A stretch of 64,000 bases of DNA from Margaritifera margaritifera (GCA_029931535.1 JAQPZY010001625.1:2228501-2292500), one strand, 5' to 3'; shown: positions 11,995-23,383, counted from the first letter of the stretch. Program-made: numbers and translations. The notes: generated by a model from the letters alone, not told the origin.

Positions 11995-12454
11995 ATGTGA
12001 TGGTTTCCCAGGTATTTAGGTATTTCCTTTTCATTGCTATTATGACAAGTCATCAATTCACACCTGACTTCTTCCTTGAAAAGTTCTGTAAAGTAAGTCG
12101 ACAAACAGGTAGTCTCCGTACTGTGTTGCAAGAGAGCTTCGATTCGTTTCGTCTCCAGAAAAGTCAATGGAGGTAAGGAATGGTCACGCAAGTCTCTTTT
12201 GAGATGAGAGTCTATGCCTCCTCCAGATACTCTTCCAACTTGTCTTCTGAACTCATCATCAAACACGTGTCATGTTGTTTCTGACTAGAATGATCAATTT
12301 GACATCCATAACAATGTTTTCTAGCCAGGCCTTGAATTGTTTCAGCCAAGTCAGTAGCAAAACAGGAGACTGAATGTTCTTCTTGTTCTGGCCATCTTGA
12401 TATCATGGCTGTATTTTTGTCTTCTTGTTTTGGATCAAAAAACATCCTCATCAC
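11995..12454 (-). pseudogene. Polinton Cys/His-rich conserved protein, copy 1
   Basis: Two overlapping frames. The first has CYGCQIDHSSQKQHDTC, a C-x2-C-x3-H-x5-H-x2-C arrangement that could bind zinc, then MMSSEDKLEEYLEEA. The second continues with SLPPLTFLETKRIEALLQH and FKEEVRCELMTCH. The matching frame in copy 2 shows they were one gene of roughly 150 residues, now split by a frameshift near 12,260. From memory, this CYGCQ-DH-type protein recurs beside protease and capsid in animal Polintons; its function is unknown. Confidence 0.65.
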
Positions 12455-12496
12455 CTATTTCCTAAGGTTCTTCGTGTTCCATCTTTTTCTTTTCTT

Positions 12497-13802
12497 CTAA
12501 TTGTCTACGATCACTTCTATTAAACTGTTGATTTCCAGAGTATTGTCAAATATTGCATACAAGATGACGTTCACTGTGTTCGCCAGAGCTACTCCAAACT
12601 GAAGTTCAACACGAAACTGGCCAGATTTTATAGGGTGAAAATGTTTCTCGAGGCGGCCTTGCCCTAGAGTGAAATCAAAGCCCCGCAAAGCATAATGTCC
12701 TGCATAATCGTCGTACGAAATGCCGTCGCTGCTGTTGGTACATAATTGTACTGTGACTTCAAACAGTGTTAAGTAAGATCTCAAATAATTTTTCTGGGCA
12801 AAGTTACGTTCAGAGGGTCTGGTATACAACGTCTGGCCATCTCGAGTGACTTCTATCTTGGAACGTTGAAGTCTTGGAACTGGAAAAGATTTTGATCCAT
12901 GGCTCCGTTGAGGTCCGCATTGCTGACGATGCCAATGAGCAAACATTTGGGTAGTTGTCCTTGGAAAACATGATCTCTGATCTTGAATCAGAGTCCACAT
13001 TCAATGGTGAAGGTTTTCACCTCCACTCGTCGTAGTGGATACTTGGCTGTCGTTCTGCTCAAAATTTGACTGATGTCGTTTCCCACCCTAGGTACAACTT
13101 CTACACGACGCACATAAAGTCTGGCTTGTTCGATGATGATTTTGTACTCGCTAGCATTAGCCATCAAATGGAACACGGTACTACTTCGATTCAGTCTCAG
13201 GCATACAACCATTTAACAAATACTTGTCATGCAACCACATGTCCAAATGCAAACGATCCATCAGTTCTAAACTGCGTCCTTGTTTGACTTTCTTTCGACG
13301 TTCGTCACTCAAACACTGTGTGGATCGTCAGCTTATGTCTACGCTGTGTCGTTGAAGACATCTAATGTGTCAGTTTCTTTACCACGGAAGCATCCAGATG
13401 TATGTTCTTGGCTTCTTTTCCGTACGTCAAGAGAATTTCCAGTTAGGTTCGGTAAGGGTAAGTTTACATGCTGCTGCTCACCAGTTTGTTATTCAAGTAC
13501 AAATTCATTTCGCTGAACAACGAATGCATGAAATTATTGACGGGAGCTACTCTGGAATCTTCGCCTGTATTGGTGTTGTCCACTTTGAGAGCTTTGACTT
13601 TCAGGTACAAGTGAAGGCTATACAAATAAATGTAATCTTCGGATTGTCCTTTGATTTCAAATTCGACTGGGGCTGAGGAGGTCAAAGACGACACAGGATG
13701 AAATTCTACCCATTGGGATTCTTGCATCATCATCGTCGTCGGTGACATGGCAAACAGATCAAATTCTGACTTGGTACATTCGCAAGAAGCTCGGTGCATC
13801 AT
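12497..13802 (-). pseudogene. Polinton major capsid protein (F54H12.2-like), copy 1
   Basis: The start is taken as one of the tandem ATGs at 13,802/13,799, directly after an A-rich tract. The N-terminal part carries SEFDLFAMSPTT, ESQWVEFHPVSSLTSSAP, NNFMHSLFSEMNLYLNNKL; later come SSTVFHLMANASEY (13,150 area), RNFAQKNYLRSYLTLFE and YALRGFDFTLGQG. This order matches the family annotated as F54H12.2-like, which work on Polintons identifies as the double-jelly-roll major capsid protein. Total span is about 435 codons, with frameshifts near 13,465, 13,260 and 13,000. It forms the virion shell in related viruses. Confidence 0.85.
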
Positions 13803-13838
13803 TGTTTTTTTTTGTTGTTGTTGTTGTTTTTTTCTGTT
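13803..13838 (-). promoter_or_regulatory. A-rich tract abutting the capsid start
   Basis: On the coding strand the capsid ATG is immediately preceded by a roughly 35-nt run of A with CAA steps. Copy 2 has a pure A run at the same place. It may be a promoter/leader feature or simply an expanding low-complexity tract. Confidence 0.4.
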
Positions 13839-13859
13839 TTCAAATATCAATCAGAAAAG

Positions 13860-14180
13860 TCCAATTCTCTGACAGATGTTCTTCTTTTTTTTCATACTTT
13901 TTCTGATCGTGTCCATGAAGTGTGAAAAGTTTTTGACTTCTCTTTCTGCTTTGCCATTGCTATGGCTTAGAGGAGGAATGAATGCCTTCGCCAGAAGTGT
14001 GAACCGAATTTATAGGGGTGTCTTAGCAACCCAAAAGGTCTTTTCCAGTTTGAAGCAACACATTTTTTCCTGCTTTCATGAAGGCTTCTTTAAGACTTTG
14101 TTTGTTGATGAGTATGTTTTGGAGAAATTCTTTTCCTTGCGTCAAATCTGCATCTTTTAAAGTATACAATCCCCAAAATG
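13860..14180 (-). pseudogene. Small basic Polinton protein, C-terminal part, copy 1
   Basis: Reads KDADLTQGKEFLQNIL, then INKQSLKEAFMKAGKNVL before stop and frame changes. The same segment lies upstream of the capsid in copy 2 (23,430-23,944). In other Polintons a small basic/glycine-rich protein with a similar K-x-S-x-K-E-A-F-x-K-A-G-K-N region sits next to the capsid gene. A virion-core role like adenovirus pVI/pX has been imagined but I cannot support it here. The 5' end is lost at the deletion junction with the right TIR. Confidence 0.55.
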
Positions 14181-14225
14181 CATACTGTCTCCCGCATGTT
14201 AACCTACGGCGTAATGATAATTCCC

Positions 14226-15395
14226 GTATGACCCCTAAACTCCTCATATAACTACTGATAGTTCCCGATTAGTACTTTTAAAGTTACTTCATTTTATTTG
14301 CCATTGATAAGGTCCCCTTAGATGATGATAAGGTAGGAAAAAAAGCGATTGGGCACCTTGTCTGAAAACAATCACATTTGTCTCTTCTTTAACATACTAG
14401 TGCTCTGGATTATTCATTGAGCAGGACCCGTGAATTTGTGTTCCATCTCTCTCTCGTTTTTCTCTATCTATCTATCTATCAATATAGATATAAATGCACC
14501 TTCTTTTCGTGTCAAAGTCCCTAGACTATAGAAGAAAAAGAAAATTAAGAAAAAACACTAAGGTGAAAATAAGTTTTCTAATACGCGACTGTGAATTCTG
14601 GTCAACTCGTCATTGTCAGGGCCAGGTCTACCATATTTCATATTACTCTTTGTTGTTTTTTACCTAACAGATCTCGCACATAAATTTGCTGTCATGTGTC
14701 CGGATTGTGCATGCATGATTACGCGACATAGGGTAAGATAAACAATATAGAATTCACATGTTATCATGTAACATGCTACCATAAACTTTTACGTTATACT
14801 TCCTTTACAACTGTATGCTTTTTCAAATTGTCTGCCCTAGTACAGACGCACTAACAATACTTTATCTAAAATTCCAAGAGATGATCTGGTATACAAAAGA
14901 TTGATAGTTGCTAGATGCAGAGATAGAGACAGAACGAAAATTAAAAGAATATCTTAAACAAGCAAATTATAAAGAAAATTAGTGTTAAATAACTTTTAGA
15001 ACTATACTTTTTTGGAAAGAATAAAAAGAAATAGACGAGAGGTGCGGAATACATTCAGTCCAACATGACAGATTAATTAAATAAAACTCTGTCTTAAAGT
15101 GCCGTTGTACTCGTTTCTTGGCGGTATTTTTTTTATTTTTTATTTTTTTTGGTTGGTAGTCTGAAAATATCCATCACAAAATTTGTTCATAACAACTCGC
15201 ACAAACTACAGAAAGGGTCCCACCTTAATTAAAAGTCAAGTAGAGTGGATAGGATCAAATAAATAGGATCAAATAACAAATTTGTACATATTCAGAAAAC
15301 TTATCAGTTTTGAATTTAGATTTGAAATTTTTTTATAAGATATAGAGCAAGAAGAAACATCTTTATGGGGATGAATTTCCCATCGACGTCAAACT
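14226..15395. other. AT-rich flank, no gene seen
   Basis: No domain or repeat beyond a short (CTAT)n near 14,465 and poly-T near 15,128-15,150. Confidence 0.55.
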
Positions 15396-15399
15396 GGGT

Positions 15400-16931
15400 A
15401 AATATCCATTACTTAGTATAAATAATGGCTATATAAATACGGGTATATTTCTATTACTTAGTATAAATTATGTCTATATAAATACGGGTATATTTCTATT
15501 ACTTAGTATAAATAATGCCTATATAAATACGGGTATATTTCTATAACTTAGTATAAATGATGTCTATATAAATACGGGTATATCTCCATTACTTAGTATA
15601 AATAATGCCATTATATAAATACGGGTATATTTTTTTACTTAGTATAAATAATGCCTATATAAATACGGGTATATCTCCATTACTTAGTATAAATAACGCC
15701 TATATAAATCTGGGTATATTTCTATTAGTTAGTATAAATAATGCCTATATAAATACAGGTATATTTCCATTACTTAGTATAAATAATGCCTATATAAATA
15801 CGAGTATATTTCTATTATTTAGTATAAATAATGCCATTATATAAATACAGGTATATTTCTATTACTTAGTATAAATAATGCCTATATAAATACGGGTATA
15901 TTTCTATTACTTAGTATAAATAATGCCATTATATAAATACGGGTATATTTCTATTACTTAGTATAAATAATGCCTATATAAATACGGGTATATTTCCATT
16001 ACTTAGTATAAATAATGCCTATATAAATACGGGTATATTTCTATTACTTAGTATAAATAATGCCTATATAAATACGGGTATATTTCCATTACTTAGTATA
16101 AATAATGCCTATATAAATACGGGTATATCTCTATTACTTAGTATAAATAATGCCTATATAAATACGGGTATATTTCTATTACTTAGTATAAATAATGCCT
16201 ATATAAATACGGGTATATTTCTATTACTTAGTATTAATAATGCCTATATAAATACGGGTATATTTCCATTACCTAGCATAAATAATGCCATTATATAAAT
16301 ACAGGTATATTTCTATTACTTAGTATAAATAATGACTATATAAATACGGGTATATTTATATTACTTAGTATAAAAAATGCCTATATAAATACGGGTATAT
16401 TTCTATAACTTAGTATAAATAATGACTATATAAATACGGGTATATTTCTATAACTTAGTATAAATAATGCCTATATAAATACGGGTATATTTCCATTGCT
16501 TAGTATAAATAATGACTATATAAATACGGTATATTTCTATTACTTAGTATAAATAATGCCTATATAAATACGGGTATATTTCCATTACTTAGTATAAAAA
16601 ATGCCTATATAAATACGGGTATATTTCTATAACTTAGTATAAATAATGCCTATATAAATACGGGTATATTTCTAATACTTAGTATAAATAATGTCTATAT
16701 AAATACGGGTATATTTCTATAACTTAGTATAAATAATGACTATATAAATACGGGTATATTTCTATAACTTAGTATAAATAATGCCTATATAAATACGGGT
16801 ATATTTCTATAACTTAGTATAAATAATGACTATATAAATACGGGTATATTTCTATAACTTAGTATAAATAATGCCTACATAAATACGGGTATATTTCTAT
16901 TACTTAGTATAAATAATCCCTATATAAATCT
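15400..16931. repeat. 45-bp tandem array, about 34 copies
   Basis: Consensus unit: TATATTTCTATTACTTAGTA then TAAATAATGCCTATATAAAT then ACGGG. Some copies have a 2-bp insertion (ATGCCATTATATAAAT). Each unit contains a TATATAAATA motif. The unit length is divisible by three, giving a spurious 15-residue-periodic ORF at 15,605-15,844. Confidence 0.97.
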
Positions 16932-17941
16932 GAAATATATTCCAAATATATTGATAATGCTACTTTTGCATTAACAATGTTTTTCAAGTGATATACATCA
17001 CATTTGGAATACAAACACATGACAGATTACCTTGACTTTCAAATTTCAATGCATGCGTCTGCTCTTTCAAACTTAGAAAGCACAGATTCGCGCAAAAAAG
17101 GAAAAAAAAAAAAAAAAAAAAAAAAAACCAAGAACTTGTCGCTTACGCAATCTATTAACTACAAATAAATTGTAGACTGAATGCTGGTTATCTTTGATAA
17201 CATCAGTGTCACAATTGTACTGCGTGAAAGGGTGGAAAAGAAGACAAAGATACGGGCAGTCGCAAATTAAGAACATCAAAGCACACATTTATAAATGCCT
17301 TATGTTGTTAATTGCGTGATTGGTTTAAACATTGAATGGATTGTTTGATTTACGATGCTACATGGGTAAAAGATAATGTTGATATGAAGGCATGTGGGCC
17401 TTTGCAAGGCAAACCCCTAAACATGGCGCTGCACTTGATACTAGAGGCAGTGATCTACGACCACCAATCAGGGAATAGGCGCGTCATATTCATGTGCATC
17501 AATGCTGGGAAGAATGCCGATTTATTTTATCTTGTTTCTGGTACAGTCTGAACCAAATTGGTAAAAGAAACCCAATATAAACCACTATCACACAGTGTAG
17601 AATATTTATTCTTTTGTGCATCTCTGGATTGAGTAATTAAATTGAATAAACAAATTAAGAATGCACTGCCATGCCATGCCAATCAAGTACAAATTTGTGC
17701 TTAAGCAGAAGGATCCACGAAGTTGTACATGTTGAAATCTGCTGCAAGCATGATCTTGAGCAGTCTAAATAAACTAATCTAGAGAATGATCTATGCTGAA
17801 AGCTTCTTTTATCAACTTGTAAATAATTACTTTTTGTTAGACGAGGAGATCTATTGCGATTCTCTCTCTAGCACTAAGTTTATCGAGGATGGGAAAACTG
17901 GCCCCTTCCGCCATTTAAAGTAAGAAGTTTGGATTTTGGCC
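16932..17941. other. No convincing gene; poly-A tract
   Basis: Poly-A at 17,101-17,127. A short plus-strand frame (17,336-17,551, 71 codons) has a balanced composition but no domain I recognise and no splice signals that decide it. Confidence 0.5.
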
Positions 17942-18349
17942 ATAGAATGTATCGTCTGTAATATAGTCTCTTAGAATGTATCGTCTGTAATATAGTCTCT
18001 TAGAATGTATCGTCTGTAATATAGTCTCTTAGAATGTATCGTCTGTAATATAGTCTCTTAGAATGTATCGTCTGTAATATAGTCTCTTAGAATGTATCGT
18101 CTGTAATATAGTCTCATAGAATGTATCGTCTGTAATATAGTCTCTTAGAATGTATCGTCTGTAATATAGTCTCTTAGAATGTATCGTCTGTAATATAGTC
18201 TCTTAGAATGTATCGTCTGTAATATAGTCTCATAGAATGTATCGTCTGTAATATAGTCTCTTAGAATGTATCGTCTGTAATATAGTCTCTTAGAATGTAT
18301 CGTCTCTAATATAGTCTCTTAGAATGTATCGTCTGTAATATAGTCTCTT
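17942..18349. repeat. 29-bp tandem array, 14 copies
   Basis: Unit TTAGAATGTATCGTCTGTAA plus TATAGTCTC. Copies are almost identical (CTTAG/CATAG and one GTCTCT variant), so the array is recent or homogenised. Confidence 0.97.
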
Positions 18350-18643
18350 CAATCCGAATTAAGTCTCGTAAATGGTAAGTCTTAGATTACGAATGTAGAT
18401 TTGTGTGTCTCACGCGAAGAAGTTTACAACAAGATTTGTATACAGACTGAACCTTTGACAATGACTTCAGTGGATACGGTAAAATTTATATTAGTCAATC
18501 ATCGAAACTTCTCTTTCGATCACGAGTCACTCACGAGAGAAACATTTTGGTGACCATGATACTGAGGAACACGTTGAAAAAAAATGCATTTTCAGCTAAA
18601 CCAGATTATATATTTCCTCTTTTGAGGTGTGCCTTTAAAGAGA

Positions 18644-18840
18644 ACCGTATATACTCGCGTATAACTTGATACCAACTACAAACTGCATAATGCGCCGGCA
18701 GATCTGGGTGTATGCAGTTTGTAAGGACTAATCAGTAGAACAAACAACATAGACCCTGATCTGCTGGCGCATTATGCGACAGCAGATCAGGGTCTATGTT
18801 GTTTGCATTTGGACTAACATTATAAGCGAGTATATACGGT
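18644..18840. mobile_element. Palindromic MITE, family A, copy 1
   Basis: A perfect 15-bp TIR ACCGTATATACTCGC closes a 197-bp element. The inside holds further inverted motifs: CAGATCTGGGTGTATGCAG against GACAGCAGATCAGGGTCTAT, and GCATAATGCGCCGGCAGATC against CTGCTGGCGCATTATGCG. The whole can fold into nested hairpins. Non-coding and non-autonomous. Related copies lie at 40,686 and 53,744. Confidence 0.88.
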
Positions 18841-19079
18841 AACACTGATTTAATTTCGCTTGACGAAACTCAGAACTACTTTCAGGATAATTAAGCCGAA
18901 CATTTTAATTTATTCCGATTATTCATATTTGAATCAAGAGTCAACACAATATATTTCTCTGATTTAGTACGGTCTTCATCGTGTTGGGGACAACGTCCAG
19001 ACAATTGTTATTTCATGTTTCCGACTATTGTCTAAATTACTTCTTTATGCGAATGTAAGCCTACCTAACCGGGTGTATA

Positions 19080-19363
19080 GTCAAAGTGTACAGAAAAAGT
19101 TAATATAAGTAAGGATGTGTCTGTTCCCTGTGGTACGATTATCCGCAGATCGCTCCTGGACTTATGTTTTCGCTTTGTCGCTTTTAACAGCACTCTCAAC
19201 ACATTATTGGCTATACCATGCCGAGGAAATGGGAGCTTAGTGCCTTCCCAAAGATACACTGAGATGATCGACCCGAGCTGGCCTGGGCAGGTATCGAACA
19301 CGCTACCTTTTGACTACGAGTACGATGCTCCTCCAACTGAGGTACAGCGGCTTACTCTCATAG
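19080..19363 (-). mobile_element. tRNA-derived SINE (family 2)
   Basis: The minus strand begins with a tRNA-like head: CTGTACCTCAGTTGGAGGAG (A-box region) and GTGTTCGATACCTGCCC (B box, about 19,285-19,301). The head includes an anticodon-arm-like segment CATCGTACTCGTAGTC. An unrelated body of about 200 bp containing GGGAAGGCACTAAGCTC follows. It differs from the family at 1,965-2,156. Confidence 0.7.
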
Positions 19364-19494
19364 ACTTAGCTTTGTAAATTATCTAATGACTTTAGATGAA
19401 ATACGTGCCTTAGGGAGCTTCACAATTGTGCAGCAAATAATCGAAAGCTTAGCACTGAAAGAACATATAAGAAATTTTCAATAAAAGCAAATGA

Positions 19495-19500
19495 TTCAAT
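19495..19500. repeat. Candidate target-site duplication, left (TTCAAT)
   Basis: TTCAAT abuts the left TIR; the same hexamer abuts the right TIR at 35,239-35,244. Polintons are known to duplicate 6 bp. The right copy sits 3 bp further out than an exact terminus alignment would put it, so this is a candidate. Confidence 0.55.
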
Positions 19501-20218
19501 AGTAGTAGCATGTGCCACCCTAGGCCTCTACAGGAATTAACATTACGCCGTAGGTTTATATCGGGTGTCACCCTAGATCTCAACTGGAATTTAATATTGA
19601 GGGTCGGTCTGGGTGTCTACGGAAAAGAGTCTATTTCTCTACGGGAATTTACCATGGGGGGGGGGGGGCATTCTAGGTCCCTATGGGAATTGAACATTAT
19701 GTTATAGATAGTTTCCATGATGAAAAATGTCTAGGTCTCAACGGGAAATGAAATGTTAACATTTTTCGATATACAATCCAACCCTCGCCCCCGACTATCG
19801 AGCACCCGTTTTGTGTTTCTTTTTTTACATATTTGTTTATTTTTTTATTTGTTTTATTTTTTATTACAATCCAGCACACATCCGTACTATTCAATGAAAA
19901 GGGTAGCAGTGTTTATAGACACACACGCTATACTTACATACATACAAACATACTATCACACAAATGTATGAGTGTTTATAGACACACTATACCCTCACAC
20001 AAACATGCTATACTATAACACTCAAGCAGGCAAGGATAGAAGTGTTTATAGACACACTATACCCCCACACAAACATACTATACTATCACACGCAAGCAAA
20101 GCAAAGGTAGGAGTGTTTATAGACACACTATATCCCCATACAAACATAAGAGAGGGGTAAGGGGTTTTAAGTTTTAGTTGTACACATAGACATAGACATA
20201 CACAAACATACAAAAATC
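19501..20218 (+). repeat. Left TIR of Polinton copy 2
   Basis: Composite structure. The outer part (19,501-19,760) holds about five spaced copies of a CTCTACGGGAATTTAACATT-like motif. Then comes a segment with ATCCAGCACACATCC. The inner part (19,895-20,150) repeats GTGTTTATAGACACACTAT with intervening ACAAACATACTATACTATCA about four times. Order and sequence match the reverse complement of 34,466-35,238. Confidence 0.92.
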
Positions 20219-20239
20219 GGCATTAATTAGTAGTATATC

Positions 20240-20693
20240 TCCCTAGTCGGGCACCACAGGTCGCACATCTCCTACTCCAATTATCCCCATCCCGAGGATT
20301 AATGGGTACGGGAAGGGAAAAGTGAGGATGGTTAGCCTCACATTCCCAGTCCTCCATTCATTGGTGGAATGAGGGGTTCAGGTTTCTGATGTTGCTGCTG
20401 TTGCTGTTGCTGTTACTGTTGCTATTGAAGGAAAGATTCTATTTTCCCTTCTATTTTGTCTCCTCTGCCAATTTTCTTTTTTCTTTCTTCCCTTCTTCCT
20501 TCAGCAACGAGACTACTAACTCTTTAGCTGTTTTGAAATGGCCCATTTTCGTCTTGAAAGGTCTCCTATTGGGATGTACTTCCATATCTTTCACTTGACC
20601 TTGGAGATGCTGCACATACTCCAGGTGCACTAAGGTTTTGCTTAACCTGCCTCTCATATTCTGGCTGCTCATTATTCTGTGTTGACAAGTCAA
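20240..20693 (-). pseudogene. Small charged coiled-coil-like protein next to left TIR
   Basis: Starts MTCQHRIMSSQNMRGRL. A helical, charged segment follows (KDMEVHPNRRPFKTKMGHF, KELVVSLLKEEGKKEKRKLA) before a stop at 20,451. Beyond the stop the frame continues Thr/Ala-rich from a CTG/TTG trinucleotide run (20,388-20,430). It is the last gene on the minus strand before the TIR and is absent from copy 1. No family recognised. Confidence 0.4.
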
Positions 20694-20989
20694 CTGTGGA
20701 TTGCAAGACTGGTCAACTCACAGCTTTATATGCTTTAAGCGCGTCCGTGAAAGAAAACATCCCATAGATCGACAGAGAGAATGTGAAAGAGCATGCTTAC
20801 ACTTTTTTTTTCGGGGGGGGGGTAAAAAAATAAACTAGACAACACCATTTTTTACTTCAAAATCAACATGTTTAATAAGAAGAAGAAGCTTCTCTAACTC
20901 AAACAAGAATACAAAATGGCACATTAGATATGAACGTATTTACAAGGTTAACATCGTTGTGGAGTCAGGCTTGACTTCCAATGATCTAA

Positions 20990-21520
20990 TACAGTGTCAG
21001 TTTACCATCGATACTCACTACTTTCTGAACTAAAGAAAAGAGATAGCCACAATGTTCACACAAAAATCTTTCTATTTAATCATTGTTTCAAGAGTACTCA
21101 CCATCAAAACAAGTCACTAAATGTTCTAAGGGAAATCCTAGACTGTCTTGATGAAGAAAATACACACAATATTGTCCACACATCATGGAATCTGATCCTT
21201 GACATCTCACATTATTGAAATGAGTCGATACAGCATTCTTGTGATAAAGTCAATTATGTCGTCTTCCAGAGGAAGTAATCCATAAGAATCAAAATATTCC
21301 ACACTGTGATCGTTGGGAAAGTAAACGGCTACCCAATGGGTTCCTGGTCGACGACAGCCATCGACAACCTAATTCACTTTATGACGACAAGAATAGGCTT
21401 GAAGATATTTAAGTTTTCGTTATGGAAGTTCATCTTTAGCACACACCACTGAATTCCATGAAGCTATGTACAAACTGTGAGTCCTGAGGTAATGAAATTC
21501 AAAGGTAATTTGTTTTGTTT
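20990..21520 (-). pseudogene. Adenovirus-type cysteine protease (Polinton PRO), copy 2
   Basis: GTHWVAVYFPNDHSVEYFDS carries the catalytic His and acidic region, and the downstream segment CQGSDSMMCGQYCVYF keeps the oxyanion Gln and the nucleophilic Cys lost from copy 1. Frameshifts or stops separate these blocks, and a further break lies before the end near 21,000. The family cleaves virion precursor proteins. It is preceded on its coding strand by an A-rich tract (21,520-21,560). Neighbours and order are the same as copy 1. Confidence 0.85.
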
Positions 21521-21560
21521 GTTTTGTTTTTTTTTTTTGTTTTTTTTTTGGTTTTTTTCT
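21521..21560 (-). promoter_or_regulatory. A-rich tract upstream of protease
   Basis: Coding-strand A runs with scattered C, between the Cys/His-rich gene and the protease. Copy 1 has a shorter A-rich tract at the same junction (about 11,970-12,000). Confidence 0.35.
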
Positions 21561-21599
21561 TTATTTGTTTTTATAAATGAAGTTCCCATATATTCAGTC

Positions 21600-22065
21600 C
21601 ACACCTGACTTTCTTCCTTGAAAATATCTGTCAAGTAAGTCGATGAACAGGTAGTCTACACACTCTGTTGCAAGAGAGCTTCGATGCGTTTCATCTCCAG
21701 AGAAGTCAATGGTGGTAAGCAATGGTCACGCAAATCTTTATACTACTTTTTCAAAATCTTATCTTCCGAGATGAGAATCAATGCCTCTTCCAGATATTCT
21801 TCCAACTTATCTTCTGGATTCATCGTCAAACATATGTCGTCTTGTTTGTGACTATAATGATTGATTTGACATTCATAACAATGTTCCATGCCTAGGCTTG
21901 CAATGTTTTTAGCCTAGTCACGAGCAAACCAGGAGACTAGATGTTCTTCTGTTTCTGGCCAACTTGACGTCATTACTGTATTTTTGTCTTCTTCTTCACT
22001 TGTGGTTTGTGACTGATGTTGTTGTTCTAGATAGAACACATCCTCTTCGCCTATTTCGTTCTTCT
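21600..22065 (-). pseudogene. Polinton Cys/His-rich conserved protein, copy 2
   Basis: Same gene as 11,995-12,454. It has CYECQINHYSHKQDDICL in place of the copy 1 motif, so one zinc-ligand-like His is replaced, followed by NPEDKLEEYLEEA and LPPLTSLEMKRIEALLQ. Stops interrupt it at several points, including within the segment before the Cys motif. Confidence 0.6.
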
Positions 22066-22079
22066 AAAAATAAGTCAGG

Positions 22080-23383
22080 GATCACTACTCTCAAACTGTT
22101 GATTTCCAGAGTATTATCAAATTCTGCATACAAGATACGTTCACGGTGTTCGCCAGAGTTAATGCAAACTGAAGTTCCACAGTAAGTTGGCTTGATTTTA
22201 TAGAGTGAAAATGTCCCTCGGCGCTGCCTTGATCTGGACTGAGATCAAAGCCCCACAAAGCATATCCTCCTGCATAATCGTCGTACGAAATGCCGTGGCT
22301 ACTGTTGGTACCTAATTGTCCTGTGGCTTCAAACAGTGTCAAGTAAGATCTAAAATAATTTTTCTGGGCAAAGTTAGGTTCAAAAGGTCTGCTGCACAAC
22401 GTCTGGCCACCTCCCTCGGGTGACTTCTATCTTGGACATATTGAAGTGTTGGAACTCTAAAGGATTTTGATCGACGACTCTGTCAAGGGCCGCATTTCTA
22501 ACGATGCCAATGAGCAAACGGTTTGTTAGCTGTCTTTGGAGAACATGATCTTCGATCTTGATCAGAGTCCACAGGCAATGGTGAAGGTTTTTACCTCCAC
22601 TCGTCGTAGACGATACTTGGCTGTCGTTCTGCTCAGAGTTTGACTGATGTCGTTTCCCACTTTAGGTAAAACTTCGACACCGCGCACGTAAAGTCGGGCT
22701 TCTTCGATGTTCGTTTTGCACTCGTTATCATTAGCCATCAAATGGAACACGGTACTACTTCGATTCAGTCTCAGGCGTACATCCCCTCCATTTAACAAAT
22801 ACTTGTCTTGCAACCACATGTCCAAATGCAAACGATCCATCATTTATAAACTGCATTCTTGTTTGATTTTCTTTTGGCGGTCGTTAAGTCAAGCACTGTG
22901 ATCTGCATTATCATCTAGAATCAACGCTGTGTCGTTAAATTTGTCCAACATGTCAGGCTTCCATGCCACGGAAGCATCCAGATGTATGTTCTTGGCTTCT
23001 TTTCCGTACGTCGAGAGATTTTCCAGTTAAACTTGGTAAGGGTAAGTTTCCATGCTGCTGCTCACCAGTTTGTTATTCAAGTACAAATCCACTTCGCTGA
23101 ACAACGAATGGATGAAAATGTTGACGGGAGCTACTCTGGCATCTTCCACTGGATTGCTGTTGTCCCTTTTGAGAGCTTTGACTTTCAGGTGCAAGTAGCT
23201 GTTATTCAGATCGATGTAATATTCCGTTTGTCCTTTGATTTCAAACTCAATAAGTGCTGAGGAGGTCAAAGACGACATAGGATGAAATTCTACCCATTGG
23301 GATTCTTGCATCGTCATCATCGTCGGTAGCATGGCAAACGGATCAAGTTCGGACTTGATACATTCGCATAAAAGCTCGGTCGG

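Larger units (their letters stand above)
10870..14225 (-). mobile_element. Polinton (Maverick) copy 1, internally deleted
   Basis: The left TIR (about 10,870-11,225) shares the GAATTTAACATGGG and CTATCCAACACCCAC sub-repeats of the full-length copy. After it come, in the same order and strand as the full copy, protease, Cys/His-rich gene, capsid and the 3' part of a small basic-protein gene. At about 14,180-14,225 the gene runs straight into ACCTACGGCGTAATGATAATTCC, the outermost few tens of bases of the right TIR. About 10 kb of the element (integrase, ATPase, polymerase and most of the right TIR) is therefore missing, leaving a 3.4-kb derivative. Confidence 0.85.

Noticed and set aside
15605..15844. 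79-residue ORF with a 15-residue period
   Set aside because: A frame of the 45-bp tandem array.
17336..17551. 71-residue ORF with balanced composition
   Set aside because: No domain, no splice context and no conserved motif recognised; too short to call without transcripts.
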